NCBI GenBank assembly: GCA_002337455.1
Contig: DDGC01000029.1
Location: 1-64,000, forward strand
Direction: 5' to 3'
Length of the DNA: 64,000 bases
DNA from: Rhizobiales bacterium UBA1912
GTDB lineage: Bacteria > Pseudomonadota > Alphaproteobacteria > Rhizobiales > Devosiaceae
Part shown: positions 20,781 to 30,409 of the stretch, piece by piece
Position numbering within the stretch: position 1 is the stretch's first letter
Layout: each line of letters starts with the position of its first letter
Program-made: the position numbers and the translations under genes
Notes under the pieces: model-generated
What the model saw: only the letters and a program-made list of their open reading frames with translations
What the model was told of the DNA's origin: nothing
Databases searched by the model: none

Positions 20781-22301
20781 TTACTCTTCGATATCGAGCG
20801 GGACGCCTACGAAGCGGACGACGCCGTCGCGGGAAACACGGAGCGATACCGCCGACTTGCCTTCGCTGCGCGCCGCATCGATGGCCGCCTCGAAGTCCTC
20901 GGGCGTGGATACGGCACCGCCGTTCGCCTGCTCGATCACGTCGCCGGGCATCAGGCCGCGCGAGGCGGCGCCACTATCGGCTTCGATGGATTCGACCACA
21001 AGGCCCTCTCCGCCCTCATTGGGGATCACCGTCACGCCGATCGACGAGCTTGTCGATTCAGGAGCGACTTCTTCCTCGGGTTCCTGGGGCGAAGGAGCGG
21101 CTTCTTCATCTTCCTCGAGGCGGTCGAGCGTCACTGTGATGTCGAGTTCGTCGCCGCTACGGATAACGCCGAGTTCGACATCGGAGCCGGGCGACTGCTG
21201 AGAGATCACCCGCGACAGTTCGCGCGCCGAGCTCACGCCCTCGCCGTTGACCGAGACGATGACGTCGCCGGATTCAACACCAGCGGCGGCTGCCGGGGCG
21301 CCTTCGATAGGCTGGGTCACCAGCGCACCGTTGGAATTGGCAAGGCCGAGCGCATCGGCGAGATCGTCATTGAGATCCTGGAGCGAAACGCCAAGGAAGC
21401 CGCGCGTCACAAAGCCGGTATCCTGGAGCTGGGAAATCACGCTCTGGGCAAGCGTTGCCGGAATGGCGAACGCGATGCCCACATTGCCGCCCGACGGCGA
21501 GAAGATGGCGGTGTTGACGCCGACCACTTCGCCCTGGGTATTGAACGAAGGACCACCCGAATTGCCGCGGTTCACCGCAGCGTCGATCTGGAGGAAATCG
21601 TCGTAGTAGGAGGCGTTGATGTCGCGGCCACGAGCCGAAACGATACCCGCCGTCACCGTGCCACCGAGGCCAAACGGATTGCCCACGGCAACCACCCAGT
21701 CGCCCACCCGGGCTTCGTCGGTCGCAAATTCAACGAAGGGCAGATCGCTGCGCTCTTCACGAACCTTGAGCAGGGCCAGGTCGGTGCGCGGATCGGTGCC
21801 GATGATGTCGGCGGCCAGTTCGGTGTCGTCCTCGAGGAGGACGGTGACTTCGCTTGCGTCCTGAACAACGTGGTTGTTGGTCACGATGTAGCCGTCAGCC
21901 GAAATGATAAAGCCCGATCCCACGGCCTGCATGAAATCGCGCGGGCGGTTCGGGCGCTCGGGGTTTGGCGCGCCAAAAGGTTCTTCGAACTGGTCAAAGA
22001 AGCGGCGCAGCGGATGATCTTCGGGCAGGTCGGGGAATTCGAACTGGAAATTGGGGCCACGCTGGACCTGCTGAACGGGAACTTCGGAGCGAACCTGTAC
22101 CGAGACCACGGCCGGCGAAACCGACTCCACCAGATCTGCAAACCCGGTCATGGGAGGCGAGCCCACGTCGGTGCCGACCTGCTGGGCAATGGCTGGCTGG
22201 GTGTTGACGAATCCGGCGCCAAGTGTACCCGCTGCGACAATCATCGCCATGGCAGATGCGGCGATCCACTTGCGCTTCGGCGTAGAAAACATGTTGGACA
22301 T
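20781..22301 (-). CDS. degP: periplasmic serine protease/chaperone, Do (HtrA) family
   Basis: The 506-residue protein degrades or refolds damaged periplasmic proteins. A cationic N-terminus and hydrophobic segment (about 12-40) form a signal sequence. The trypsin-like triad is H144 (TNNHVV), D174 (RTDLALLKV) and S248 (NRGNSGGPSF). Two PDZ domains follow (about 285-375 and 410-500), separated by an acidic stretch rich in Glu and Pro near 385-405. AGAGAGGATC precedes the ATG. The gene follows the cytochrome c maturation operon and a TauE-like gene and precedes a two-component pair, an arrangement seen in rhizobia, where degP follows cycHJKL. Confidence 0.95.
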   Translation of the reverse strand: MSNMFSTPKRKWIAASAMAMIVAAGTLGAGFVNTQPAIAQQVGTDVGSPPMTGFADLVESVSPAVVSVQVRSEVPVQQVQRGPNFQFEFPDLPEDHPLRRFFDQFEEPFGAPNPERPNRPRDFMQAVGSGFIISADGYIVTNNHVVQDASEVTVLLEDDTELAADIIGTDPRTDLALLKVREERSDLPFVEFATDEARVGDWVVAVGNPFGLGGTVTAGIVSARGRDINASYYDDFLQIDAAVNRGNSGGPSFNTQGEVVGVNTAIFSPSGGNVGIAFAIPATLAQSVISQLQDTGFVTRGFLGVSLQDLNDDLADALGLANSNGALVTQPIEGAPAAAAGVESGDVIVSVNGEGVSSARELSRVISQQSPGSDVELGVIRSGDELDITVTLDRLEEDEEAAPSPQEPEEEVAPESTSSSIGVTVIPNEGGEGLVVESIEADSGAASRGLMPGDVIEQANGGAVSTPEDFEAAIDAARSEGKSAVSLRVSRDGVVRFVGVPLDIEE

Positions 22302-22426
22302 ATTGGAAAGATCCTCTCTGTTACAGGCAGTTCGTCTCTGCTGTTGGCGTCTATGTAATACGCGTGGGCTTTCCGCACAGTTGCATGCAGATTAAATCTT
22401 GGTAATGGACCGGGCCGAATTGTGGC

Positions 22427-23185
22427 CTAACCCCACACAGCCTGCCGCAACATTTCAAGTGCCATCAAGGTCAGAATGAACCTAAAGCCCCTGCGAAACG
22501 TCTTCTCCGACACCCTGTCCAGGATGCGGCTTCCCAAGACGGTCCCAAGAAAACCGGTCAGGATCATGGCCAGGACCAAGGGCAGGTATGTGGCAAACGC
22601 AAAGCCGAAAAATGTGAAGGTGACGGCCTTGGCAATGTTGTTGAGCGTCATCAGGCTCGCCTGAGTGGCGATCAACTGCCTGCGGTCGTCGAGCTTGCGC
22701 AAAAAGTTGGCCACCAGCGGCCCGACCGCCCCCACGAACATTCCCACGCCACCGATGACAGTGCCCGCCGCGAAATCGGCAATTGGCCCGCGTCCGGTCA
22801 CACGCGGTTGAGGCACCCATACGCAATAGAGGATGAACAGCCCGATCACCGCCTGAAACAGGGCCTCAGGGATCGATACCGCCAGGCTTCCGCCCAAAAC
22901 AATGCCGAGCACGCTTCCTGCCCCGAACCACAGCATGAGATGCCACTGGATATGGGCGCGCTGGACGATGGCACGACCGCCGTTCGAGCCAAGCTGGACT
23001 AACCCGTGTACGGGGATGACCACCGCTGGCGGGAATACCAGCCCGAGCGCCGCGAGCATGGCAATGCCACCACCCAGCGAGAACATGGCGGTTATCATCG
23101 ATGTGATAAAGCTGACGGCAATCAGTGTGAGCGCGATCCATATGGAAAGGCCGTCCGGCAACAATTGCGCGATCTCGAAATTCAT
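22427..23185 (-). CDS. TauE/SafE family membrane permease
   Basis: This protein of about 252 residues has seven to eight hydrophobic segments, and the repeated pattern GGGIAMLAALGL and TVIGGVGMFVGAVGP is typical of the TauE/SafE family, which exports sulfite, sulfoacetate or other organosulfur anions. The start at 23185 is supported by AGGGAG upstream. It lies between ccmH and degP on the same strand, with an 85-bp gap to ccmH and 125 bp to degP, so it may be transcribed with the former. There is no taurine or sulfonate pathway gene nearby to fix its substrate. Confidence 0.88.
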   Translation of the reverse strand: MNFEIAQLLPDGLSIWIALTLIAVSFITSMITAMFSLGGGIAMLAALGLVFPPAVVIPVHGLVQLGSNGGRAIVQRAHIQWHLMLWFGAGSVLGIVLGGSLAVSIPEALFQAVIGLFILYCVWVPQPRVTGRGPIADFAAGTVIGGVGMFVGAVGPLVANFLRKLDDRRQLIATQASLMTLNNIAKAVTFTFFGFAFATYLPLVLAMILTGFLGTVLGSRILDRVSEKTFRRGFRFILTLMALEMLRQAVWG

Positions 23186-23270
23186 ATGGCAGGCTCCCTG
23201 CCTTTTGATGGCAGAGCCCGCGAGCGAGAACAAGCGCGCTTGAGGTTTGGGTTTCCGCGGTGTGGGAAAC

Positions 23271-23735
23271 CTAGTTCTTGCGCAATCTTTCGAGCGCCTT
23301 TTCCTCGTCCGATGACAGGCCGGACTTGCCGGTCACGGTTTTGCGGCGGCGGACGGCCCAGATGGCCAGGACGATCAGCCCGCCTGCAAGGAGTATGGGC
23401 GTTGCGACCCACAGAAAGATCGTGTGTCCGGCAAACACCGGATTGAGCAACACGAACTCGCCGTAGCGCGCCACCACGAAGTCATAGACTTCGGTGTCTG
23501 TATCGCCCGCCACGAGCCTCTCGCGCACCAGTAGACGCAGGTCGCGGGCCAGTTCGGCGTCGGAATCGTCGATGGACTGGTTCTGGCACACAAGGCAGCG
23601 CAGATTGCCCGAAATCGACCGGGCCCGCTGTTCGAGTACGGGATTGTCCAGCACTTCGTCAGGCTGCACGGCGCCCGCCGTCATCGGCAGCATCAGAGCC
23701 AGCAGCGTGGCCAGCACAAACATCAATCGCTTCAC
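23271..23735 (-). CDS. ccmH: cytochrome c-type biogenesis protein CcmH/CycL
   Basis: The 154-residue protein has a signal peptide, the redox motif LRCLVCQNQ (C47 and C50) and a C-terminal membrane anchor at about 108-128. It reduces the haem-binding cysteines of apocytochrome c in the periplasm so that haem can be attached by CcmF. Its start overlaps the end of ccmF by 4 bp, so the two are coupled. The length fits the short CcmH form that is paired with a separate CcmI, encoded at the head of this operon. Confidence 0.95.
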   Translation of the reverse strand: MKRLMFVLATLLALMLPMTAGAVQPDEVLDNPVLEQRARSISGNLRCLVCQNQSIDDSDAELARDLRLLVRERLVAGDTDTEVYDFVVARYGEFVLLNPVFAGHTIFLWVATPILLAGGLIVLAIWAVRRRKTVTGKSGLSSDEEKALERLRKN

Positions 23736-25708
23736 TGGGCTGCTCCCGCGGGCTTTGTCTTCGCCTTGGCGGGCGCGCCGATCCGCATGCGCCGGTCGGT
23801 GAGCGATAGGAACCCCGCTCCGGCCATCAGGACGGCGCCCAGCCAGATCAGCAGCACGAACGGCTTGTGCCAGAGGCGCACGACCCGCCCGTCGGCGCCG
23901 AAGCGCTCGCCGAACTGCACATACATCTGGCTGAACCCGTACGTCGCAATGCCCGCCTCAGTGGTCGGCGTACCGCTCACCGCATAAACGCGGCGTTCGG
24001 AGGTCAATTGCCGGTCACGGCCCCATGGTGCATCGATCAGGAAGGTGCCCCGGTCGGCGGTGAAATTGGGGCCTTCAAAATGAACCTCGCCCTGATAGGT
24101 GATCGAATATCCGGCGATATCGGCAGTTTCCCCGGCCTGCATCGATGTGACGTTCTCGGTCTGGAAAGCCGTCGCGCACACGATACCGATCACCGAAACG
24201 CCGACGCCGGCATGGGCAATGGTGGTGGACCATGCGGTCTTGGGCAAGCCCTTGAGCCGCTGCCAGCTTTGCGCCCATCTGACCCTGCCGATGGCGGCGC
24301 GTTCGGCCAGTTCGGCAATCGCGCCGACGATAACCCAGATGCCGATGCCCAGCCCGATAGGCGCCAGCGAAACCGGAAAACCCATCAGCCCGAAAATCAG
24401 AAGAGTGAGCACCAGCGTTACGATGATCGCTGCAAAGAGCCTTTGACCCACTGCAACCAGATCACCCCGCTTCCAGGCCAGGAACGGCCCGAACGGGATC
24501 AGCAGCAACAGCGGCACCATCAGCGCCCCAAAGGTCAGATCGAAGAAGGGCGCACCAACCGTGATGCGCGCCCCGGTCAGCGCTTCGAGAACCAGCGGAT
24601 AGAGTGTTCCGATCAGAACGCCCGCTGTCGCCGCCGAGAGGAACAGATTGTTCAAAATCAGCGCGCCCTCGCGGCTGATCGGCGCAAAAAGCCCGCCATG
24701 GCGCAGCGTCGAGGCGCGCAGCGCAAACAGCGTGAACGCACCGCCGATGAAGGCCGCCAGCATCGCCAGAATGATGACGCCGCGCGTGGGGTCCGACGCG
24801 AACGAATGCACCGAGGTCAAAATACCCGAACGCACGAGAAACGTACCGAGCAGGCTCAGCGAGAAGGTGATGATGGCCAGAAAGATCGTCCAGATTTTCA
24901 GCGCATTGCGCTTTTCCATGACGATGGCTGAATGGAGCAGCGCCGTGCCGGCCAGCCAGGGCATGAAGCTGGCGTTTTCCACGGGGTCCCAAAACCACCA
25001 GCCGCCCCAGCCCAATTCGTAATAGGCCCAGTACGAGCCCATGGCGATCCCCAGCGTCAGGAACGACCAGCTGGCCAGCGTCCAGGGCCGCACCCAGCGT
25101 GCCCAGGCTGCATCGATCCGCCCGGAAACCAGCGCCGCTACGGCAAAGGAAAAGCAGATCGAAAACCCGACATAGCCGAGGTACAGCAGCGGGGGATGGA
25201 TGGCGAGGCCGATATCCTGAAGCACGGGATTGAGCTCGGTGCCATTAAAGGGCGCCGGATCGAGCCGCCAGAAGGGATTTGAGGTGAACAGCACGAACCC
25301 TGAAAACGCGGCGACCATTAATCCCTGATTGGAAAGCACCAGCGTCTTGAGCTCGTCGGGCAGATTGCGCCCAAACGCCGCCACCGCCGCCCCAAACAAG
25401 GTAAGCGTGAAGACAAACAGCAGCATGGAGCCTTCGTGGTTCCCCCAGGTGCTGGTGATCTTATAGAGCATGGGCTGGAGCGAATGGGAGTGTTCGACGA
25501 CCAGCCTCACCGAGAAATCGTCAACGGCAAAGGCCGAAAGCAGCGCAGCAAAGGCCAACCCGACAAGCGCGAACTGCAATATCGCTGCCTGCGAAACGAA
25601 CCGCTGCGCCAACTCGCTGCCCCGCCAGAAGGCAAATCCGGCCCCGGCCTGCACGATGGCCAGAACGAAGGCCAGAACGAAGGCGAAATGTCCCAGTTCG
25701 ATCGTCAC
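23732..25708 (-). CDS. ccmF: cytochrome c haem lyase subunit CcmF/CycK
   Basis: The 658-residue membrane protein has about 15 hydrophobic segments and the tryptophan-rich haem-handling signature GWGGWWFWDPVENASFMPW at about 231-249. Together with CcmH and CcmI it ligates haem to apocytochrome c on the periplasmic side. It begins at a GTG with GGAAGGAT upstream, 6 bp after the end of ccmE. Length is normal for the family. Confidence 0.96.
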   Translation of the reverse strand: MTIELGHFAFVLAFVLAIVQAGAGFAFWRGSELAQRFVSQAAILQFALVGLAFAALLSAFAVDDFSVRLVVEHSHSLQPMLYKITSTWGNHEGSMLLFVFTLTLFGAAVAAFGRNLPDELKTLVLSNQGLMVAAFSGFVLFTSNPFWRLDPAPFNGTELNPVLQDIGLAIHPPLLYLGYVGFSICFSFAVAALVSGRIDAAWARWVRPWTLASWSFLTLGIAMGSYWAYYELGWGGWWFWDPVENASFMPWLAGTALLHSAIVMEKRNALKIWTIFLAIITFSLSLLGTFLVRSGILTSVHSFASDPTRGVIILAMLAAFIGGAFTLFALRASTLRHGGLFAPISREGALILNNLFLSAATAGVLIGTLYPLVLEALTGARITVGAPFFDLTFGALMVPLLLLIPFGPFLAWKRGDLVAVGQRLFAAIIVTLVLTLLIFGLMGFPVSLAPIGLGIGIWVIVGAIAELAERAAIGRVRWAQSWQRLKGLPKTAWSTTIAHAGVGVSVIGIVCATAFQTENVTSMQAGETADIAGYSITYQGEVHFEGPNFTADRGTFLIDAPWGRDRQLTSERRVYAVSGTPTTEAGIATYGFSQMYVQFGERFGADGRVVRLWHKPFVLLIWLGAVLMAGAGFLSLTDRRMRIGAPAKAKTKPAGAAQ

Positions 25709-25714
25709 GCTGCG

Positions 25715-26158
25715 CTATCCTTCCTCGCCCTGCCAGACGCCTTGCTCGCGCAGCGAGTCGGCGACTTCACGGGGCATGTAGGTTTCGTCGTGCTTGGCGA
25801 GCACATTGGTCGCCAGGAACGAGCCGTCGGCCTGCACGCTGCCTTCAGCCACCACCCCCTGCCCCTCGCGGAACAGGTCCGGCAGGATGCCGGTGTATCG
25901 GGCGGTCATCTCTCCGGCCCCGTCATGGACGACGAACACATTGTTTTCGCCATCCTGTTGCCAGCTGCCCTCGAGCACAAGCCCTCCCAGCCGGATTGGA
26001 GTCCCGGGTGACACTCCGGCTTCGGCAATCTCGGTGGGCGAGTAAAAGAACACGATCTGGTCGCGCAATGCGGTCAGGATCAATCCCGCCGCCAGGGCGA
26101 GAATGACGCCGAGGCCGGCAATGACACCGAGGCGTTTCTGTTTGCGTTTCCAGGCCAT
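25715..26158 (-). CDS. ccmE: haem chaperone CcmE/CycJ
   Basis: The 147-residue protein has an N-terminal membrane anchor (about 9-29) and an OB-fold domain. The haem-binding histidine is H123 in LAKHDETYMP, with Y127 in the conserved H-x-x-x-Y arrangement. It carries haem covalently from CcmC to CcmF. It starts 4 bp after ccmI. CcmABCD genes, which load haem onto CcmE, are not in this window and must be elsewhere, as is usual in rhizobia. Confidence 0.96.
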   Translation of the reverse strand: MAWKRKQKRLGVIAGLGVILALAAGLILTALRDQIVFFYSPTEIAEAGVSPGTPIRLGGLVLEGSWQQDGENNVFVVHDGAGEMTARYTGILPDLFREGQGVVAEGSVQADGSFLATNVLAKHDETYMPREVADSLREQGVWQGEEG

Positions 26159-26162
26159 TGCC

Positions 26163-27245
26163 TTACTCCATCAATCCCGTTTCGCGACCGAAATCTTCGA
26201 GCGCCAGCCTGTCCTGCCCCGAAAGTGCGGCAAGACCGCGTTCGAGGTCGGCGCGCGCTGCGTCCTCGCCGTCAAGTTTGATACGCGAGCGCACGAGCTG
26301 TATCCACTCGGCTGCGCTGCCGCCTTCGTCATAGAGCCGCGCGGCCAACCCGTCGACCATGCCGCGGATCATCACGTCCATCGTCGCATCAGGCTCACTA
26401 TCGCCCAGCGTGCCGCTCTCGAGCCCTGCCTGGGCGGCCACAAGACCCGAACGCGCCGTATCGATCCAGGCTTCTTCGCCGGTCGCAAGACCGAGCAATT
26501 CTTCCCATAGCGCCACGGCCTCTTCATATTCACCCGACTGGGTCAACTGGCCAGCCAGATAGAAGCGCGAGCGCACATGAACCGGATCCGCCTCGACCGC
26601 GCTGCGCAAGAGCGCCATCGCTTCGTCGTCGGCCACCCCGTCATTGCCCAAAATCAACGCTTCGGCGAGGTTGGTTTCCCTGTCCGCCGTAGGCGGCTCA
26701 AGCGACAGGACGCGCCGCCAGGCATTGGCCGCTTCGGCAAAACGCCCCTGTTCCATGTAGATCGGCGCCAGAACCAACCAGCCGCGCAAATCGTCGGGGG
26801 TTTGCTCCATCTGTGCTTCAACGGTCGCCACGGCCGCCTCGATATCGCTGGCCGATATCTGGGCCGGCACTTCGCGACCGGCCAACGGCAACGCCGGCAG
26901 GTCGGCCCGCCCAATCCAGGCGTAAAGCCCGAGGCTAGCTGCCGCGACGACCGGCAAGGCCGTCAGCATGACCGTTCTGCCGCTAATGGCGCCTTTTTTT
27001 CCCGCAGCTTCCTTTTCATGAAGGATAACTTCGCGCGCCAGTTCCGCTCTTGCCGCCGTCGCTTCATCGGCCGAAAGCCGTCCCGCTTCCAGATCGCGAT
27101 CGATTCCATCGAGCTGATGGCGAAAAAAGGTGCGCGCCGCATCGGGGCTCTCGCCAGCGGCCGTGGTGCGCGGTGCCTTGCGGAGTGCCCATGCCAGTGC
27201 GCCAAGGCACACCAGAACCAGCAATATCGCTAAAATCCAGAACAA
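26163..27245 (-). CDS. ccmI: cytochrome c maturation protein CcmI/CycH
   Basis: The 360-residue protein has an N-terminal helix, a charged stretch with an FFRHQLDGIDRDLEAGRLS motif typical of CcmI, a second helix (about 93-112), and a TPR-rich periplasmic domain at about 130-290. It presents apocytochrome c to the haem lyase. It leads the ccmI-ccmE-ccmF-ccmH operon. The reading begins at a TTG, since no in-frame ATG or GTG occurs upstream before a stop; the ribosome site is weak. It faces the flavoprotein gene at 27387 across a 141-bp divergent region. Confidence 0.92.
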   Translation of the reverse strand: MFWILAILLVLVCLGALAWALRKAPRTTAAGESPDAARTFFRHQLDGIDRDLEAGRLSADEATAARAELAREVILHEKEAAGKKGAISGRTVMLTALPVVAAASLGLYAWIGRADLPALPLAGREVPAQISASDIEAAVATVEAQMEQTPDDLRGWLVLAPIYMEQGRFAEAANAWRRVLSLEPPTADRETNLAEALILGNDGVADDEAMALLRSAVEADPVHVRSRFYLAGQLTQSGEYEEAVALWEELLGLATGEEAWIDTARSGLVAAQAGLESGTLGDSEPDATMDVMIRGMVDGLAARLYDEGGSAAEWIQLVRSRIKLDGEDAARADLERGLAALSGQDRLALEDFGRETGLME

Positions 27246-27386
27246 GTGTGAGACTAACCCTTGAAAACCAATGAGATGCCGTTTCTATAGGCCAAACTCG
27301 CGCAGATTGCAGTCGGCGATTGGGGCGCGCTTTGCCGCACCTTGATCGGGACTGACCCGCAGCGTAGGGGGCCGGACGGGATTGAG

Positions 27387-28445
27387 ATGACCGAGCAAGC
27401 CAAAACCATTGCCGTGGTCGGCGCCTCCCCCTTCGCGTGGCTTCTAGCAGGGCTTTTGGCGTCTGACCATTCACGAGCAATTGTGCTGCTCAGCCCGCCA
27501 CCCAATCCTCACGCCCTGCGTCCCCTGCCCTCGCTTTCCTTCGCCCCGGTCACGCGGCCGGAAACCTGGTCCATTTTGATGGCTCACGCCAAACCGGCGC
27601 TGCGGCGCCTGTCGCGCATTGTGCCGACCATCGGCGAGCGGATAGACATGCGCGTTCTGGCCCGATCCGCCGAGGCTGTGTTGGCCCTGGGCCATATGCG
27701 CCATCTTGCCGAAGGTTTCCGCTATCCTGTCGATCCGATGGAAAAAGACACCAGCGGCACTTTCATGGGACTGCGCGATGTCCGGTCGATCGATGCCTCC
27801 GCACTCCTTGGCGCGGCGCCCTCCTGGCTGTCGGCGTCCAATGTCGCCGTGCTCAATTCGATGGAGGGGCTGAAAATCCGGCGCGACGGCAGTGCGCGGT
27901 TCGGAGCGACCTCCATCGATCAGGTGATCCTGGCCGATGACGAGGCCATCCTCCAATGGGTCGACGCCGATGAAATCGCAACATTCGCGCGCATCGAGCA
28001 CTGGGCCGGCATCGAAACCGCCCCTCAGCGCCATACGCGCTACCGGGCCGGCTTCGATCTCGACACGGGAACTGTCTTCGCCCAATCGGGCGATGGCGTC
28101 GTCCGCGCCGCGGCCCGCAATGACGATGGAAGGGCGCTGGCCCGCATTGCCGATTGTCTGGCCCTGGACCCCGCGCCCCGTCTCGCGGCCCAGACCAGCC
28201 TTACGCGGCTTTTTTCCCACGATGGTGCCCCGGTGCTCGGCCCCACGCGGCGGGACAAAATGTTCATCGTGGCAGGACTTGGCACGCTCGATCTGATCCT
28301 GGCACCACTGATCGCCGGGATCATTGCGGAACGCGCCAGTGGATTGGAAGCCGAATGGGCGGCGGCCCATGGCGCCGATTTGCGCCAGCCGCGACGTGAG
28401 GTGGCCGACTTCCATCCCGGGCTCGTGGCCGGGGGTGCACAATGA
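27387..28445 (+). CDS. divergent FAD-dependent oxidoreductase, DAO/SoxB-like
   Basis: The protein of about 352 residues has a DAO-type ending (DGAPVLGP...FIVAGLGTLDLILAPLIAG), like the flavin site of sarcosine and amino-acid oxidases. Its N-terminal dinucleotide motif is degenerate: VVGASPFAWLLAGLLA lacks the usual G-x-G-x-x-G, so FAD binding may be weakened or lost. The start at 27387 follows GGACGGGATTGAG. Its last 4 bp overlap the next gene, so the two are coupled and probably form a complex, as SoxB and SoxA do. Substrate is unknown; a secondary or N-methylated amine is a reasonable guess. No folate or glycine-cleavage genes are adjacent. Confidence 0.75.
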   Translation: MTEQAKTIAVVGASPFAWLLAGLLASDHSRAIVLLSPPPNPHALRPLPSLSFAPVTRPETWSILMAHAKPALRRLSRIVPTIGERIDMRVLARSAEAVLALGHMRHLAEGFRYPVDPMEKDTSGTFMGLRDVRSIDASALLGAAPSWLSASNVAVLNSMEGLKIRRDGSARFGATSIDQVILADDEAILQWVDADEIATFARIEHWAGIETAPQRHTRYRAGFDLDTGTVFAQSGDGVVRAAARNDDGRALARIADCLALDPAPRLAAQTSLTRLFSHDGAPVLGPTRRDKMFIVAGLGTLDLILAPLIAGIIAERASGLEAEWAAAHGADLRQPRREVADFHPGLVAGGAQ

Positions 28446-30409
28446 GCGGGAGCAATCGCCTGGCCGGAAAACTGCCGCCGGAATTTGCCCACCCGGTCAT
28501 CGATCGCACCCGTCCCGTGCGTTTCCGTCTCAACGGGCGGACGCTGCACGGCTTTGAAGGCGACACCGTTCTGTCCGCGCTTCTGGCAAACGGCGTTCAC
28601 ATCGCCGGTCGCTACGCCGGCAATGTCATAGCGCTGGACGAGTACACCGCGCCGCCCATCGTTCTGGAAGGCAACGAGAACCGTCCCGATCTCGCCATGC
28701 CCATGGCGATCTGTCCCGCTGTCGATGGCGCCACCTTCATCTCCGTCGGACCTCGCCCTGCGGTCACCAAAACGCTGGCTGCGCGTTTCCTGCCGCGCCG
28801 CAAGGATACGCTCGGGCTCGTTTACAAGTCTGGATCGGCCGAGCCGGGCGGCTGGATCGATACCGAGGCGACCCGACGCATCACCGCCGATGTCGCGATT
28901 GTCGGGGGCGGCGTTGCCGGGCTGTCGGCGGCGCTTGCCGCCGCCCGCAAGGGCCTGCGCGTCTGCCTTGTCGAAAAGGAAGCGACGCTTGGCGGCCTAT
29001 CGGTGTTTTTCGGCAAGGCCGAAGGCGAGCCGGTCCCCGAGGATACGATCAGCGAGCTGGCCAGCCAGATCGGAGAGTCCGGGCTCATCACCCTGTCTCT
29101 GGGCACAGTGGCCTTCGACATTGCCAGTTCAACGGTCGAGGCGATCCGCGTTCTCAGATCCGGTGCCCTCCCCCAGCCCGAACGCCTGTCGATAAGGGCC
29201 GACACCATCGTTCTGGCCACAGGAATGGTTGGCCGCATGCCAGTCTTTTCGGGCAACAGGCTGGCTGGCGTGGACGAAGCCAGCGCCGCATGGCGTTTGG
29301 CGGCCCGCTACAACATATGGCCCGGCGGCAGCGCCCACATCCATTCTGTAACCAATGTGGGTTACCGCATGGCGCTGCTCGGGGCGGCCAGCGGCAAATC
29401 GATAATCCGCGCCAGCGACCCCCGGATCGATCCGCAAACCCGGTTCATCGAATTCTGCAAGGCCTATGGCTACCGGCTGGGCTGGGGCATGGCTATCGGT
29501 TCGGTAGCACCCGCCCGGCGCAACGGGCTTGCCGTCCATCTGGCCAATGCGGAAAACGGGACGCCGGACGAAGAAGCAATTGCCTGCGACCGCCTCATCG
29601 TGTCGGGCGGCTGGCAGCCCGATCTCGACCTTTGGCTCAAGGCCTCCGGCCCGGTCGCCTGGGATCGAAAAACCCAGACGCTCGTGGCCGATGGCGATCT
29701 CCACGGCGTCGTTCTCACTGGCAGCGTTGCAGGCTATCTGAGCCTGGGCGGGTGCATTTCCCATGGCAAGGCGGCGCTCGAAACGGCTCTCGATGGCGAG
29801 GATCGCCCAGTCGACGATCCGCGCATCGATCCCATTTTCGACACTCCCGACGGCCCCCTGCTTGTCTCACGGCCCGACCAGCATATTGCCGCCTTTGTTG
29901 CGCCCGGCGCGTCGAGCGTGGTCGCGCCTCCGGTGGCGCATGGCTGGCGGCGCCCCGCAGCCGCTATCGCTACACCCCTGACCGGACCGCTCGGCCCACT
30001 CGATGTGGTGGGAGAGATCATTACCCAGCGCCTCGACCCGGCTCTGGCGCCAGCGCTCTGCGCCGAGCGCTGTGTCGTGCCGCGAATTCTGCAGAAAACC
30101 AATGACGCCGCGCCGTTCCCTGCCCATGTACCCGAAGGCATCCCGCTCTATCTCGAGCATCGCTTCGGCGCCGACCAGGTGCAGTGGCTTCTCATCCCCG
30201 GCGAACAGCGCCGGTTCGATCCGGGATGTCTGGTGTTTGCCAACACAGACCACCGCTCGCCGCTCGATGCGGTCGGCGTGGTCCTGGCCGATGAGGGTGG
30301 AAAGGTTCGTGCGCTGCTCAAGCACCTGACGATGAACGCCGGCGACATTGTCTATCTCCGCGACGGGCTGACAACCATTTCAGCGCGGCTCGGACAGTCC
30401 GTGAGCTAG
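28442..30409 (+). CDS. sarcosine oxidase alpha-like flavoprotein without the folate domain
   Basis: The 655-residue protein has an N-terminal SoxA-type ferredoxin-fold region (about 25-100, with GFEGDTVLSALLANGV) that lacks a 2Fe-2S cysteine set, then a pyridine-nucleotide/FAD domain with a clean VAIVGGGVAGLSAALAAARKG motif at about 151-171 and a second part with TIVLATGMVG. Full SoxA subunits have about 1000 residues and end in a folate-binding GCV_T domain. This one stops after about 130 residues of a conserved-looking tail (PLYLEHRFG...VYLRDG) that I cannot assign with confidence. It overlaps the upstream DAO-like gene by 4 bp. Its TAG stop is formed by the repeat at 30406. Confidence 0.78.
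   Translation: MSGSNRLAGKLPPEFAHPVIDRTRPVRFRLNGRTLHGFEGDTVLSALLANGVHIAGRYAGNVIALDEYTAPPIVLEGNENRPDLAMPMAICPAVDGATFISVGPRPAVTKTLAARFLPRRKDTLGLVYKSGSAEPGGWIDTEATRRITADVAIVGGGVAGLSAALAAARKGLRVCLVEKEATLGGLSVFFGKAEGEPVPEDTISELASQIGESGLITLSLGTVAFDIASSTVEAIRVLRSGALPQPERLSIRADTIVLATGMVGRMPVFSGNRLAGVDEASAAWRLAARYNIWPGGSAHIHSVTNVGYRMALLGAASGKSIIRASDPRIDPQTRFIEFCKAYGYRLGWGMAIGSVAPARRNGLAVHLANAENGTPDEEAIACDRLIVSGGWQPDLDLWLKASGPVAWDRKTQTLVADGDLHGVVLTGSVAGYLSLGGCISHGKAALETALDGEDRPVDDPRIDPIFDTPDGPLLVSRPDQHIAAFVAPGASSVVAPPVAHGWRRPAAAIATPLTGPLGPLDVVGEIITQRLDPALAPALCAERCVVPRILQKTNDAAPFPAHVPEGIPLYLEHRFGADQVQWLLIPGEQRRFDPGCLVFANTDHRSPLDAVGVVLADEGGKVRALLKHLTMNAGDIVYLRDGLTTISARLGQSVS

Noticed and set aside
20778..22358. 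Open frame of 526 codons opposite degP
   Set aside because: It is antisense to the complete degP gene with its catalytic triad, and has no family features.
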